In this document: positions 44,812-54,995 of the stretch, in pieces | Numbering within the stretch: the first letter of the stretch is position 1 | Layout of the letters: each line of letters starts with the position of its first letter | Assembly (NCBI GenBank): GCA_041659605.1 | Contig: JBAZXW010000007.1 | Location: 68,827-132,826 of the forward strand | DNA from: Solimonas sp041659605 | GTDB lineage: Bacteria > Pseudomonadota > Gammaproteobacteria > Nevskiales > Nevskiaceae | Reading direction: 5' to 3' | DNA: 64,000 bases | The notes under the pieces: model-generated | Told to the model about the DNA's origin: nothing | The model's input: the letters and a program-made list of their open reading frames with translations, nothing else | Database searches by the model: none | Position numbers and translations under genes: made by a program

Positions 44812-45896
44812 TGCTGTACTACCTGGCGGACTATCTGAAGCACTACGTCAGCGGCTTCAATGTCTTTTCCTATCTGACCTTCCGCAGCGTGCTCGGCGTG
44901 CTGACCGCGCTGGCGTTCTCGTTCGCGTTCGGGCCGTGGATGATCGAGCGCCTGTACCGCTTCAAGTTCGGCCAGCCGGTGCGCGACGACGGCCCGCAGA
45001 CGCACCTGAAGAAGACCGGCACGCCGACGATGGGCGGCGTGCTGATCCTGGTCGCGATCACGGTGGCAACGCTGCTGTGGGCCGACCTGAGCAGCCGCTT
45101 CGTCTGGTTCGCGCTGCTGGTGACCTTGGCTTTCGGCATGGTCGGTTTCGCCGACGATTACATCAAGATCAAGCACAAGAACCCCAAGGGACTGCCTGCG
45201 AAAAAGAAGTACGCATGGCTGACGCTGGTCGGGCTGGCCGTGTCGCTCCTGATCTTTGCGACCGCCAGGACACCGACGGAAACGACGCTGATCTTTCCGT
45301 TCGTGAAGGACTTTTCGATTCACCTGGGCTGGCTGTTCGTGCCGTGGGCCTACCTCGTCATCGTCGGATCGAGCAATGCGGTGAATCTCACCGACGGTCT
45401 CGACGGCCTGGCGATCATGCCGACCGTGCTGGTCGCTTCGGCGCTCGCGGTCTTCGCGTATGCCAGCGGCAACGCCGTGATCTCGAAATATCTGGGCATT
45501 CCGTACATCGCCGGCATCGGCGAGCTGGCAATCTTCTGCACCGCCATCGCCGGCGCCGGCCTGGGCTTTCTCTGGTTCAACGCCTATCCGGCGCAGGTGT
45601 TCATGGGCGACGTCGGCGCGCTTGCGCTGGGCGCGGCGCTCGGTGTCGTCGCCGTGCTGGTGCGCCAGGAAATCGTGCTCGCGATCATGGGCGGCATCTT
45701 CGTCGCCGAAACCTTCTCGGTCGCGTTGCAGGTCCTCTATTACAAGTACAGCGGCGGCAAGCGCATCTTCCGCATGGCGCCGCTGCACCACCACTACGAG
45801 CTCAAGGGCTGGCCCGAGCCGAAGATCATCGTGCGCTTCTGGATCGTCACGCTGATTCTCGTGCTGGTTGGCTTGGTGTCGTTGAAGGTGCGCTGA
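44811..45896 (+). CDS. mraY: phospho-MurNAc-pentapeptide translocase MraY, 361 aa
   Basis: Ten-helix inner-membrane enzyme that transfers phospho-MurNAc-pentapeptide to undecaprenyl phosphate, forming lipid I. Catalytic and Mg-binding segments are intact: KKTGTPTMGG, FADDYIKIK (Asp-Asp pair), NLTDGLDGLA and the His-rich loop MAPLHHHYELKGW. Length equals that of E. coli MraY. Its ATG overlaps murF and its stop overlaps murD (TGATG). Confidence 0.98.
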   Translation: MLYYLADYLKHYVSGFNVFSYLTFRSVLGVLTALAFSFAFGPWMIERLYRFKFGQPVRDDGPQTHLKKTGTPTMGGVLILVAITVATLLWADLSSRFVWFALLVTLAFGMVGFADDYIKIKHKNPKGLPAKKKYAWLTLVGLAVSLLIFATARTPTETTLIFPFVKDFSIHLGWLFVPWAYLVIVGSSNAVNLTDGLDGLAIMPTVLVASALAVFAYASGNAVISKYLGIPYIAGIGELAIFCTAIAGAGLGFLWFNAYPAQVFMGDVGALALGAALGVVAVLVRQEIVLAIMGGIFVAETFSVALQVLYYKYSGGKRIFRMAPLHHHYELKGWPEPKIIVRFWIVTLILVLVGLVSLKVR

Positions 45897-47263
45897 TGAA
45901 CGTGACGCGAGCAGCGGCGGGGGGGAGGCGATACGACGGGCAGCGGGTGCTCGTCGTCGGCCTCGGCCTGTCCGGCGCTTCCGCGTTGCGCTATCTCGTG
46001 CGCGAGGGCGCCGACGTCGTCGTCACCGATTCCCGCGCGACGCCATCCGGCATCGACGCGTTGCGGCAGCAGTTTCCCCAGGTCGATTTCCGGCTCGGAG
46101 CATTCTCGGCGCCGCAGCCGCAGCCACAGTTCTCGATGGCGGTCGTGTCGCCCGGCATTGCCCTCGACGAGCCGTTCGTGTGCGAGCTCGCCGCCGCGGG
46201 CATCGAGATCGTCGGCGACATCGAGCTGTTCGCGCGCGCGGTGCGCGCGCCGGTGATCGGCATCACCGGCTCGAACGGCAAGTCGACGGTGACGACACTG
46301 GTGGGCGAGATGGCCCGCGCGGCCGGCCTTTGTGTCGCCGTCGGCGGCAACCTGGGCACGCCGGCGCTGGACCTGCTCGCCGACGACGTGCAGCTGTACG
46401 TGCTGGAGCTGTCGAGCTTCCAGCTCGAAACCACGCGCAGCCTGCACTGCGTGGCGGCGACGATCCTCAACCTGTCGCAGGACCACCTCGACCGCCACGG
46501 CTCGATGGCGCACTACGCGGCGGTCAAGGCGCGCATCTTCGACGGCTGCACGACAGCGATCGTCAATCGCGACGATGCGGCGGTCATGATGCTGGCGCCG
46601 AAGAACGCCGTGACTTTCGGGCTCGACGCGCCGGCCGATGCGCAGTACGGGCTTGTCGCCATCGATGGTGAGCCGTCGCTCTGCCGCGGCGCCGCCCGCC
46701 TCATGCCTTGCGCTTCGCTCAAGATCTTCGGCCTGCACAACGCCGCCAATGCCCTGGCGGCGCTGGCGCTTGCCGATGCCGCCGGCCTTCCGCTCGAGGC
46801 CTCGCTGGGTGCGCTGCGCGCATTCGCCGGGCTGCCGCATCGCTGCGAGTTCGTCGCCGAAATCGGCGGCGTGCGCTATTTCAACGACTCCAAGGGCACC
46901 AACGTCGGCTCGACCCTGGCGGCGCTCAACGGCCTGCCGGCACCGATCGTCTGGCTCGGCGGCGGGCAGGGCAAGGGCCAGTCCTTTGTTGAGCTGCGCG
47001 AGCCGCTGGCGCGCAAGGGCCGGGCCGCCGTGCTGTTCGGCGAGGACGCCGTTCGTATCGAGAGCGACATCACCGGCGCGCTGCCGATCTATCGCGAGCC
47101 GGACATGAGTACGGCGCTGGTGCGCGCGCGCGGTCTGGCGCAGGCGGGCGATCAGATTCTGCTGTCGCCGGCTTGCGCGAGCTTCGACCAGTTCCGCAAC
47201 TACGTCGACCGCGGCGACCGTTTCCGCGACGCCGTGAAGGCACTGGCGCGAGGTGTCGCGTGA
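45896..47263 (+). CDS. murD: UDP-MurNAc-L-Ala:D-Glu ligase MurD, 455 aa
   Basis: Adds D-glutamate to UDP-MurNAc-L-Ala. N-terminal Rossmann-like domain starts VLVVGLGLSGASALRYL, the P-loop is ITGSNGKSTVTTL at about 121-133, then LELSSFQLETT and LNLSQDHLDRHGS. The C-terminal domain has FNDSKGTNVGST and LLSPACASFDQF. The N-terminus carries about eight extra residues with Gly/Arg. ATG overlaps mraY; stop overlaps the ftsW GTG. All catalytic residues appear present. Confidence 0.97.
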   Translation: MNVTRAAAGGRRYDGQRVLVVGLGLSGASALRYLVREGADVVVTDSRATPSGIDALRQQFPQVDFRLGAFSAPQPQPQFSMAVVSPGIALDEPFVCELAAAGIEIVGDIELFARAVRAPVIGITGSNGKSTVTTLVGEMARAAGLCVAVGGNLGTPALDLLADDVQLYVLELSSFQLETTRSLHCVAATILNLSQDHLDRHGSMAHYAAVKARIFDGCTTAIVNRDDAAVMMLAPKNAVTFGLDAPADAQYGLVAIDGEPSLCRGAARLMPCASLKIFGLHNAANALAALALADAAGLPLEASLGALRAFAGLPHRCEFVAEIGGVRYFNDSKGTNVGSTLAALNGLPAPIVWLGGGQGKGQSFVELREPLARKGRAAVLFGEDAVRIESDITGALPIYREPDMSTALVRARGLAQAGDQILLSPACASFDQFRNYVDRGDRFRDAVKALARGVA

Positions 47264-48447
47264 GCGCGGTTCTGCTCGATCGTCTGGAAGCGGCGGTGCC
47301 GCTGCCGAGCGCCCGCTACGGGTTGGACGCCTGGCTGTGCGGCGCCATCGTCGTGCTGCTCGGCTGGGGCCTGATCATGGTGGCCTCGGCGTCCGTCGCG
47401 CAGGCCGAGAAAGTCACCGGCGACGTCTTCTACTTCTTCTATCGCCAGCTGCTGTTCGTCGGCCTGGGCGCCGTATTGGGCATGGTGATGTATTGCGTGC
47501 CGATGCGCGCCTGGCAGCACACCAGCCTGCCTCTGTACCTGTTCGCGCTGCTGCTGCTGGTGCTGGTGCTGATTCCGGGCATCGGCGTGACTGTGAACGC
47601 GGCGCGGCGCTGGATCGACCTGGGCGTTATCCGCCTGCAGGCCTCGGAGCCGGCGCGCCTGGCGATGATTGTGTTCCTCGCCAGCTATGTCGCGCGGCGC
47701 CAGGCCGAACTGCAGAACACGCTCAAGGGACTGTTGCTGCCGCTGCTGGCGCTGCTGGTGCCTTGCGCATTGCTGCTGATAGAGCCTGACTTCGGCGCGA
47801 CGGCGATCCTGATGGGCGTCGCCTTCCTGATGTTGTTCCTCGGCGGCGCGCGCGTCGGCTACTACCTGGGTTTCGTGGTGCTGGCCGGCACCGCGCTGGC
47901 GATGATCGCGATTGCCGCACCGTATCGCCTCAAGCGCCTGCTCAACTTCACCGATCCCTGGGCCGACGTCGAAAACGGCGGCTGGCAGCTGGCGCAGTCG
48001 CTGATCGCGGTCGGCCGCGGCGAGTGGACCGGCGTGGGTTTGGGCAACAGCGTGCAGAAGCTGTTGTACCTGCCGGAGATGCACACCGACTTCATCTTCG
48101 CGATTCTCGCCGAAGAACTCGGTCTCGTCGGCATTGCCGCGCTCATTGCCCTGTTCGGCATGATCGTCTGGCGCGGCTTCGCGATCGGGCGCGTTGCCGA
48201 GGTCCACGGCCGCCTGTTCCCCGCATTCCTGGCTTACGGCCTGACCGGCTGGATCGGACTGCAGGCGCTGGTCAACATGGCGGTCAATCTGGGCCTGCTG
48301 CCGACCAAGGGGCTGACCTTGCCCTTGCTGAGCTACGGCGGTTCGTCGCTGCTGACCGTCTGCGCGATGCTGGGTCTGATCCTGCGCGTCGACTACGAGA
48401 ATCGCGAAGCCGGGTTCTCCGTGACCTCGGCGGAGGACGGCCCATGA
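47260..48447 (+). CDS. ftsW: septal peptidoglycan glycosyltransferase FtsW (SEDS), 395 aa
   Basis: Polytopic SEDS-family enzyme that polymerises lipid II into glycan at the division site with FtsI. About ten membrane helices. Conserved parts include AARRWIDLGVIRLQASEPARLAM, LIEPDFGATAIL with the catalytic Asp region, EMHTDFIFAILAEELG and the C-terminal GLTLPLLSYGGSSLL. GTG start at the murD overlap. Length is slightly short compared with the 414-aa E. coli protein because of a shorter N-terminal tail. Stop overlaps murG (ATGA). Confidence 0.97.
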   Translation: MSAVLLDRLEAAVPLPSARYGLDAWLCGAIVVLLGWGLIMVASASVAQAEKVTGDVFYFFYRQLLFVGLGAVLGMVMYCVPMRAWQHTSLPLYLFALLLLVLVLIPGIGVTVNAARRWIDLGVIRLQASEPARLAMIVFLASYVARRQAELQNTLKGLLLPLLALLVPCALLLIEPDFGATAILMGVAFLMLFLGGARVGYYLGFVVLAGTALAMIAIAAPYRLKRLLNFTDPWADVENGGWQLAQSLIAVGRGEWTGVGLGNSVQKLLYLPEMHTDFIFAILAEELGLVGIAALIALFGMIVWRGFAIGRVAEVHGRLFPAFLAYGLTGWIGLQALVNMAVNLGLLPTKGLTLPLLSYGGSSLLTVCAMLGLILRVDYENREAGFSVTSAEDGP

Positions 48448-49507
48448 AGCTGCTCATCATGGCGGGCGGCACCGGCGGCCACGTCTATCCCGCGCTTGCT
48501 GTCGCCGACTACCTGCGCGAACGCGGTCACCAGGTCGTCTGGATGGGCGCGCCCGACAGCTTCGAGTCGCGCGTGGTGCCGCCGCGCGGCATCCCGATGC
48601 AGTACGTGCGGGTCTCCGGGCTGCGCGGCAAGGGCGTACTCAAGCTGCTGCAGGCGCCGCTGCTGCTGCTGCGCGCGATCCTGCAGGCGCTGTCGATCCT
48701 GCGGCGCGAGCGTCCGGATGCCGTGCTCGGCATGGGCGGCTTCGCCTCCGGCCCGGGCGGCATCGCGGCGTGGCTGCTGCGCCGGCCGCTGGTGGTCCAC
48801 GAGCAGAATGCCGCTGCGGGGCTGACCAATCGCTGGCTGGCGCGTCTCGCGCGCTGCGTACTCGAAGCCTTCCCCGGCACGTTCCCGCATGCACAGACGG
48901 TCGGCAATCCGGTGCGTGCCGGCTTCGCCGACGTGCCGCCACCGGCGCAGCGTCTGGATCACGAAGGCGTGCCGCGCCTGCTGGTCGTCGGCGGCAGCCA
49001 GGGCGCGAAGGCGCTCAACGAACAGGTGCCGCGCGCGCTGGCCCTGTTGGCGCCGGCGCAGCGGCCCGAAGTGCGCCATCAGGGCGGCCGCACGCTCGAC
49101 GTCGCGCAGCGCGCCTACGCAGAAACCGGTGTCGACGCCCGCGTCGAGGCGTTCATCGACGACATGCCCGGCGCGCTGGCGTGGGCCGACCTGGTCGTCT
49201 GCCGCGCCGGCGCGTCGACCATCGCCGAGTTGAGCGCCGCCGGCACGGCCGCTGTGCTGGTGCCGTTTCCGTTTGCGGTCGACGATCACCAGACGCGCAA
49301 TGCCGAGTATCTGGTACGGGCGGGCGCAGCAGTCCTGCTGCCCGAGCGCGACGCGACACCGACGCAGCTGGCTGCGCTGCTGCGCGAACTGCTGGGCGAT
49401 CGCCAGCGCCTGCACCGCATGTCCGAGGCCGCGCGCAGCGCCGCGTGGGCGCACGCGACTGAGCAGATCGCCGACGCCTGCCTGCAATTCGCGGACGGAG
49501 AGTGGGC

Positions 49508-49511
<4 letters not shown>
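48444..49511 (+). CDS. murG: lipid I GlcNAc transferase MurG, 355 aa
   Basis: GT-B glycosyltransferase at the inner face of the membrane, adding GlcNAc to lipid I to form lipid II. First glycine-rich loop MAGGTGGHVYPALAVAD at 5-21; the second region VVHEQNAAAGLTN; the UDP-GlcNAc site GGSQGAKALNEQVP; and VVCRAGASTIAELSAAG. ATG at the ftsW overlap. Normal length and no oddities. Stop overlaps the murC ATG by four bases. Confidence 0.98.
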
Positions 49512-50938
<1,427 letters not shown>

Positions 50939-50961
50939 ACGCCGCGCAGCGCCATCCGCCG

Positions 50962-51852
50962 ATGCCTGCCGTCCGCGGCCGCGTGCTGCGCGCCGAGTCG
51001 ATGGCGCGCCACACGTCCTGGCGCGTCGGCGGTCCGGCGGACCGCTACTTCGAGCCGGCCGATCGCGACGATCTGATCGCCTTCGTCCACGGGCTGCCGG
51101 CCGATGAACCGGTGTTGTGGCTGGGGCTGGGCAGCAATCTGCTGGTGCGCGACGGCGGCTGGCGCGGCACCGTGATCGCGCTGCACGGCGCGCTCGACGC
51201 GCTGCACCTCGAAGCGGACGGCGGCTCGCATATCCATGCGGAGGCCGGCGTGCACTGCGCGCGTCTGGCCAAGTTCGCCGAGCGGCATGCGCTGGCCGGA
51301 CTGGGATTCATGGCCGGCATTCCCGGCACGGTCGGCGGCGCGCTGGCGATGAATGCAGGCGCCTGGGGCGGCGAGACCTGGCCCAAGGTTGCGGCCGCCG
51401 AAGTCCTGTTCCGCGACGGTTCGGCGCGCTGGCTCGCGCCCGAGCAGTTCCACCCCGCGTATCGCCATGTCGAACTGCCGGCGGGCGTACTCGGCTTTCT
51501 CGCCGCGCGCTTCAAGGTCAGCGTCGACAGCGACGGCAGCCACGCGCGCCATACGCGCGAGTCGCTGGCCAAGCGCAAGGCGTCGCAGCCGGTCGGCAAG
51601 CCGAGCGCCGGCAGCACGTTTCGCAATCCGCCCGGCGACCATGCCGCGCGTTTGATCGAGTCCTGCGGCCTCAAGAGCTTTCGCATCGGCGGCGCCGAGG
51701 TATCCGTGCAGCACGCAAATTTTCTGATTGCGGACGAGGGCACGCGCGCGGCGGACATCGAGGCGCTGATCGAACACATCCGGAAGACGGTGAAAGACCG
51801 GACCGGAGTCGAGTTGCAGCCGGAAGTGAAGATCGTCGGAGAAGCGCTGTGA
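50962..51852 (+). CDS. murB: UDP-N-acetylenolpyruvoylglucosamine reductase MurB, 296 aa
   Basis: FAD- and NADPH-dependent reductase making UDP-MurNAc from the MurA product. The FAD-binding domain shows HTSWRVGGPADRYFEP, LGLGSNLLVRDGG and GIPGTVGGALAMNAGAWGGE. The catalytic Ser is in KPSAGSTFRNPPGD, and the C-terminal Glu in QPEVKIVGE. ATG 50962 is the first standard start, 24 bases after murC; a CTG overlapping the murC stop (50935) is a less likely alternative. It is one of the few dcw joints without overlap here. Stop overlaps the ddl GTG. Confidence 0.96.
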   Translation: MPAVRGRVLRAESMARHTSWRVGGPADRYFEPADRDDLIAFVHGLPADEPVLWLGLGSNLLVRDGGWRGTVIALHGALDALHLEADGGSHIHAEAGVHCARLAKFAERHALAGLGFMAGIPGTVGGALAMNAGAWGGETWPKVAAAEVLFRDGSARWLAPEQFHPAYRHVELPAGVLGFLAARFKVSVDSDGSHARHTRESLAKRKASQPVGKPSAGSTFRNPPGDHAARLIESCGLKSFRIGGAEVSVQHANFLIADEGTRAADIEALIEHIRKTVKDRTGVELQPEVKIVGEAL

Positions 51853-52829
51853 ACGTTGGGCGCACACGAGTGACCAATCCCAAAGAGTTCGGCCGCGTCG
51901 GCGTGTTGATGGGCGGCTGGTCGTCGGAAAGGCAGGTCTCGCTCTGGTCGGGGCAGGGTGTCGTCGACGCGCTGCGCGCCAAGGGCGTCGACGTCGTCGC
52001 GATCGACGCGACACGCGACAACGTGCTGCGTCTCAGGGAGCAGGGCATCGCGCGCGCGTTCAACGTGCTGCACGGCACCGGCGGTGAGGACGGCACGTTG
52101 CAGGCGGCGCTCGAGTTGCAAGGCATTCCATACACCGGCAGCGGCGTGCTGGCCTCGGCACTGGCGATGGACAAGCTGCGCAGCAAGCGGCTGTGGAAGG
52201 CGGAAGGCCTGCCGACGCCGGGTTACGTCTGGGTGCGCAGCCGCGCCGACCTTGACGCGGCGGCTGCGGACTTCGGCTATCCCTTCATTCTCAAGCCCTC
52301 GGAAGAGGGATCGAGCGTCGGCGTCAGCAAGGTCAAATCCGCGGACCAGCTTGATGCGGCCTGGCGTCTCGCATGCGGCGAGGCTGGCACGCCGCGCGTG
52401 GTGATGGCCGAGCGCTTCATCGCTGGCGGCGCGCGCGGCCACGAGTTCACCTGTGCGGTGCTGGACGGCGAAGCGCTGCCGCTGATCCTCATCGAACCGG
52501 ATGGCGAGTTCTACGATTACAACGCGAAATACCTTTCGGACGCGACGCGTTATCACTGTCCGAGCGGCCTGGAATCCGCGCTGGAGGCGCGCATCCAGGC
52601 GATCTGCCTGCAGGCGTTCGAGTTGATCGGCGCGCGCGGCTGGGGGCGCGTCGATTTCATGCTCGACGCTCAGGACCAGCCGTGGCTGATCGAAGTCAAC
52701 CTCGTCCCCGGCATGACCTCGCACAGCCTCGTGCCGATGGCGGCGCGCGCACGCGGCATGGACTACGCCGAGCTGTGCTGGGCCATCCTCGAAACCTCGC
52801 TGTCGGCAAGCACGGAGGCGGGCCGATGA
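51849..52829 (+). CDS. ddl: D-alanine-D-alanine ligase, 326 aa
   Basis: ATP-grasp ligase that makes the D-Ala-D-Ala dipeptide used by MurF. N-terminal VGVLMGGWSSERQVSLWSG (Glu of the SERQ motif binds D-Ala), LHGTGGEDGTLQAALEL, the ATP-binding KPSEEGSSVGVSKV and the C-terminal metal site DFMLDAQDQPWLIEVNLVPGMT. GTG start 51849 overlapping murB is preferred because this cluster overlaps almost everywhere; GTG 51870 would remove seven residues. Stop overlaps the ftsQ ATG by four bases. Confidence 0.96.
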   Translation: MNVGRTRVTNPKEFGRVGVLMGGWSSERQVSLWSGQGVVDALRAKGVDVVAIDATRDNVLRLREQGIARAFNVLHGTGGEDGTLQAALELQGIPYTGSGVLASALAMDKLRSKRLWKAEGLPTPGYVWVRSRADLDAAAADFGYPFILKPSEEGSSVGVSKVKSADQLDAAWRLACGEAGTPRVVMAERFIAGGARGHEFTCAVLDGEALPLILIEPDGEFYDYNAKYLSDATRYHCPSGLESALEARIQAICLQAFELIGARGWGRVDFMLDAQDQPWLIEVNLVPGMTSHSLVPMAARARGMDYAELCWAILETSLSASTEAGR

Positions 52830-53599
52830 CGGCGATCGCCATGACCCAGGGTCTGTTCGACGACGACGACCTGCCGGAATCGACGGGCCGCTCGCGGTTG
52901 TTGCGCTTTGCGCTGGGCAGTGCGGCGCTGCTCGCGGCGGCGGCGGCGGTGTGGGCCTTCTTCCAGATGACCGGCGCGCGTCCGGTGGCGCGGCTGCTGA
53001 TCGAGGGCGAACTGCGCCGCGTCAGCGTCGGCGAAATCGATACCGTGGTCCGTCCGCTGCTGGACGCACGTTTCGTCGACGTCGACCTGAACGCAGTGCA
53101 CACCACGGTTCAGGTGCTGCCTTGGGTCGCGCGCGTACGCGCCGAGCGCGAGTGGCCGGCGACGGTACGCGTGCGTGTGTGGGAGCGGGTGCCGGCGGCG
53201 CGCTGGGGGAAGAACAGCCTGCTCGACGGCGACGCCGTGATCTTCGCGCCGGAAGGGCGCGAGGTTCCTGAATCCCTGCCCGAGCTGACCGGTCCGGACG
53301 GCAGCGCCACCCGCGTGCTCGACACCTACCGCCGGCTGGCCGCGCGCCTTGACGGCTCGCTGTTCGCGCTGCAGGGATTGAACGAGGACGCGCGCGGCGA
53401 CTGGACCGGCTTCACGCGCAACGGCATTGCCCTGCATTTCGGTCGCGACGAGCCGGTCGCCACGACCGACGCGCTGCTCGGACCGGCGACGCAGGCGCTG
53501 GCCGGAAACATCGCCGCGGTGAAGTACGTGGACCTTCGTTACACCAACGGTTTTTCGGTGGGCTGGCGCGAGCCGGCAGCCGACCCCAAGAGGAATTGA
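52826..53599 (+). CDS. ftsQ: cell division protein FtsQ, 257 aa
   Basis: Bitopic division protein that links early and late divisome proteins through FtsB/FtsL. Cytoplasmic tail, membrane helix (about 27-47), POTRA domain (about 55-120: RLLIEGELRRVSVGEIDTVV) and the beta domain with LPWVARVRAEREWPATVRV and VWERVPAARWG. The ATG overlaps the ddl stop; a second ATG five codons later is possible. Typical size. ftsA follows after three bases. Confidence 0.95.
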   Translation: MTAIAMTQGLFDDDDLPESTGRSRLLRFALGSAALLAAAAAVWAFFQMTGARPVARLLIEGELRRVSVGEIDTVVRPLLDARFVDVDLNAVHTTVQVLPWVARVRAEREWPATVRVRVWERVPAARWGKNSLLDGDAVIFAPEGREVPESLPELTGPDGSATRVLDTYRRLAARLDGSLFALQGLNEDARGDWTGFTRNGIALHFGRDEPVATTDALLGPATQALAGNIAAVKYVDLRYTNGFSVGWREPAADPKRN

Positions 53600-53602
53600 C
53601 GC

Positions 53603-54832
53603 ATGGCGCGACGTGAGGAACGCAACCTGCTCGTGGGACTGGACATCGGCACGTCGAAATGCGTCGCCGTCGTCGGCCAGGTCACGCCTGACGGGCAGAT
53701 CGAGGTGGTCGGCCGCGGCGAGCACGTCTCGCGCGGCATGAACCGCGGCGACGTCGTCAACATCGAGCAAACCACGCAGGCGATCAAGCGTGCGGTCGAG
53801 AACGCCGAGCATATGGCCAATTGCCGCGCGCAGTCGGTTTACGTCGGCATTTCCGGCACGCATATCCGCAGCTTCAACTCGACCGGCGTCGCGCCGGTGC
53901 GCGCGGGCTCGGTCAGCGAGCGCGATGTCGAAAGCGTGATGGACGCGGCGCGGGCGATCGCGATTCCGGCCGACCAGAAGATCCTGCACGTGATTCCGCA
54001 GGAATTCGTCGTCGATGGCCGCGAGGGCATCCACGATCCGATCGGCATGCACGGCGTGCGTCTCGAAGCGAAGGTGCACATCGTTACCGGTTCGATTTCG
54101 GCGGCGCAGAACATCTACAAGTGCGTCGAGTCCTGCGGACTCAAGGTCGACAAGCTGATTCTGCAGCACCTGGCGTCCAGCTACGCGGTGCTGCTGCCGG
54201 ACGAGCGCGACCTGGGCGTGTGCATGGTCGACATCGGTGGCGGCACTTCTGATATCGCCGTGTTCAAGGGCGGCACGATCCGCCACACCGCGGTGCTGCC
54301 GATTGCCGGCAACCAGGTCACCAACGACATCAGCGTCGCCTTCCGTACGCCGGCGCCGTATGCCGAGGAACTCAAGGTGCAGCACGGCGTCGCGCTGCCG
54401 CAGTTCGCGGCGGGCAACGAAGAGATCGAGGTCAAGGGCGTCGGCGACCAGGCGCCGCGGCGCCTGGCGCGCCTGACGCTGGCCGAGGTCATCAAGCCGC
54501 GCTACGAGGAGCTGTTCCGCTTCATCCGCAAGGAACTGCACCGTTCCGACTGGTACGAGCTGATCGCCGGCGGAGTCGTGCTCACGGGAGGCTCGGCGCA
54601 GATGCCGGGCGTTGTCGAGCTCGCCGAGGAAGTGTTCGAACTGCCGGTGCGCATCGGCGTGCCGCACAACGTCGAGGGTCTGAAGGATGTGACGCGCAAT
54701 CCGGCGTATTCGACGGCGGTCGGGCTGCTGCTGTACGGGCGTCAGTCGCGGCCGCAGCCGGCGCGCGCGGCGAATCAGGGTGTCGGCTACTGGATGCAGC
54801 GCGCCGGAGAGTGGTTCAAGGGAAGTTTTTAA
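53603..54832 (+). CDS. ftsA: cell division protein FtsA, 409 aa
   Basis: Actin-like ATPase that tethers FtsZ filaments to the membrane. Phosphate-binding loop LDIGTSKCVAVVG (about 14-26), the 1C domain with GRGEHVSRGMNRGDVVNIE, the second phosphate loop DIGGGTSDIAVFKGG, and the adenosine motif GGVVLTGGSAQMPGV. The C-terminal amphipathic membrane-targeting helix is GYWMQRAGEWFKGSF. ATG start with purine-rich AAGAGGAA upstream. The ftsA stop is followed by an AT-rich, promoter-bearing gap before ftsZ. Confidence 0.98.
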   Translation: MARREERNLLVGLDIGTSKCVAVVGQVTPDGQIEVVGRGEHVSRGMNRGDVVNIEQTTQAIKRAVENAEHMANCRAQSVYVGISGTHIRSFNSTGVAPVRAGSVSERDVESVMDAARAIAIPADQKILHVIPQEFVVDGREGIHDPIGMHGVRLEAKVHIVTGSISAAQNIYKCVESCGLKVDKLILQHLASSYAVLLPDERDLGVCMVDIGGGTSDIAVFKGGTIRHTAVLPIAGNQVTNDISVAFRTPAPYAEELKVQHGVALPQFAAGNEEIEVKGVGDQAPRRLARLTLAEVIKPRYEELFRFIRKELHRSDWYELIAGGVVLTGGSAQMPGVVELAEEVFELPVRIGVPHNVEGLKDVTRNPAYSTAVGLLLYGRQSRPQPARAANQGVGYWMQRAGEWFKGSF

Positions 54833-54856
54833 TTTGAGTTTTTCGTCAATTTTTCG

Positions 54857-54885
54857 TTGACATTCTCACAGTTATCATTTATATT
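54857..54885 (+). promoter_or_regulatory. near-consensus ftsZ promoter
   Basis: TTGACA (54857-54862), exact 17-base spacer, TATATT (54880-54885), in an AT-rich island (54833-54915) of this GC-rich sequence. Transcription would start near 54892, giving a leader of about 100 bases to ftsZ. The best sigma-70 match in the window. Confidence 0.85.
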
Positions 54886-54995
54886 AAATTCGCGACGTAG
54901 TGGATATAAAAAAACATCAGGCAGTCGCTGCAGTGGCAGCGGCCGTCCGACGGGTGAACAGCAACACGGACGCGCAACCGCGCAGGAGTGGACAG

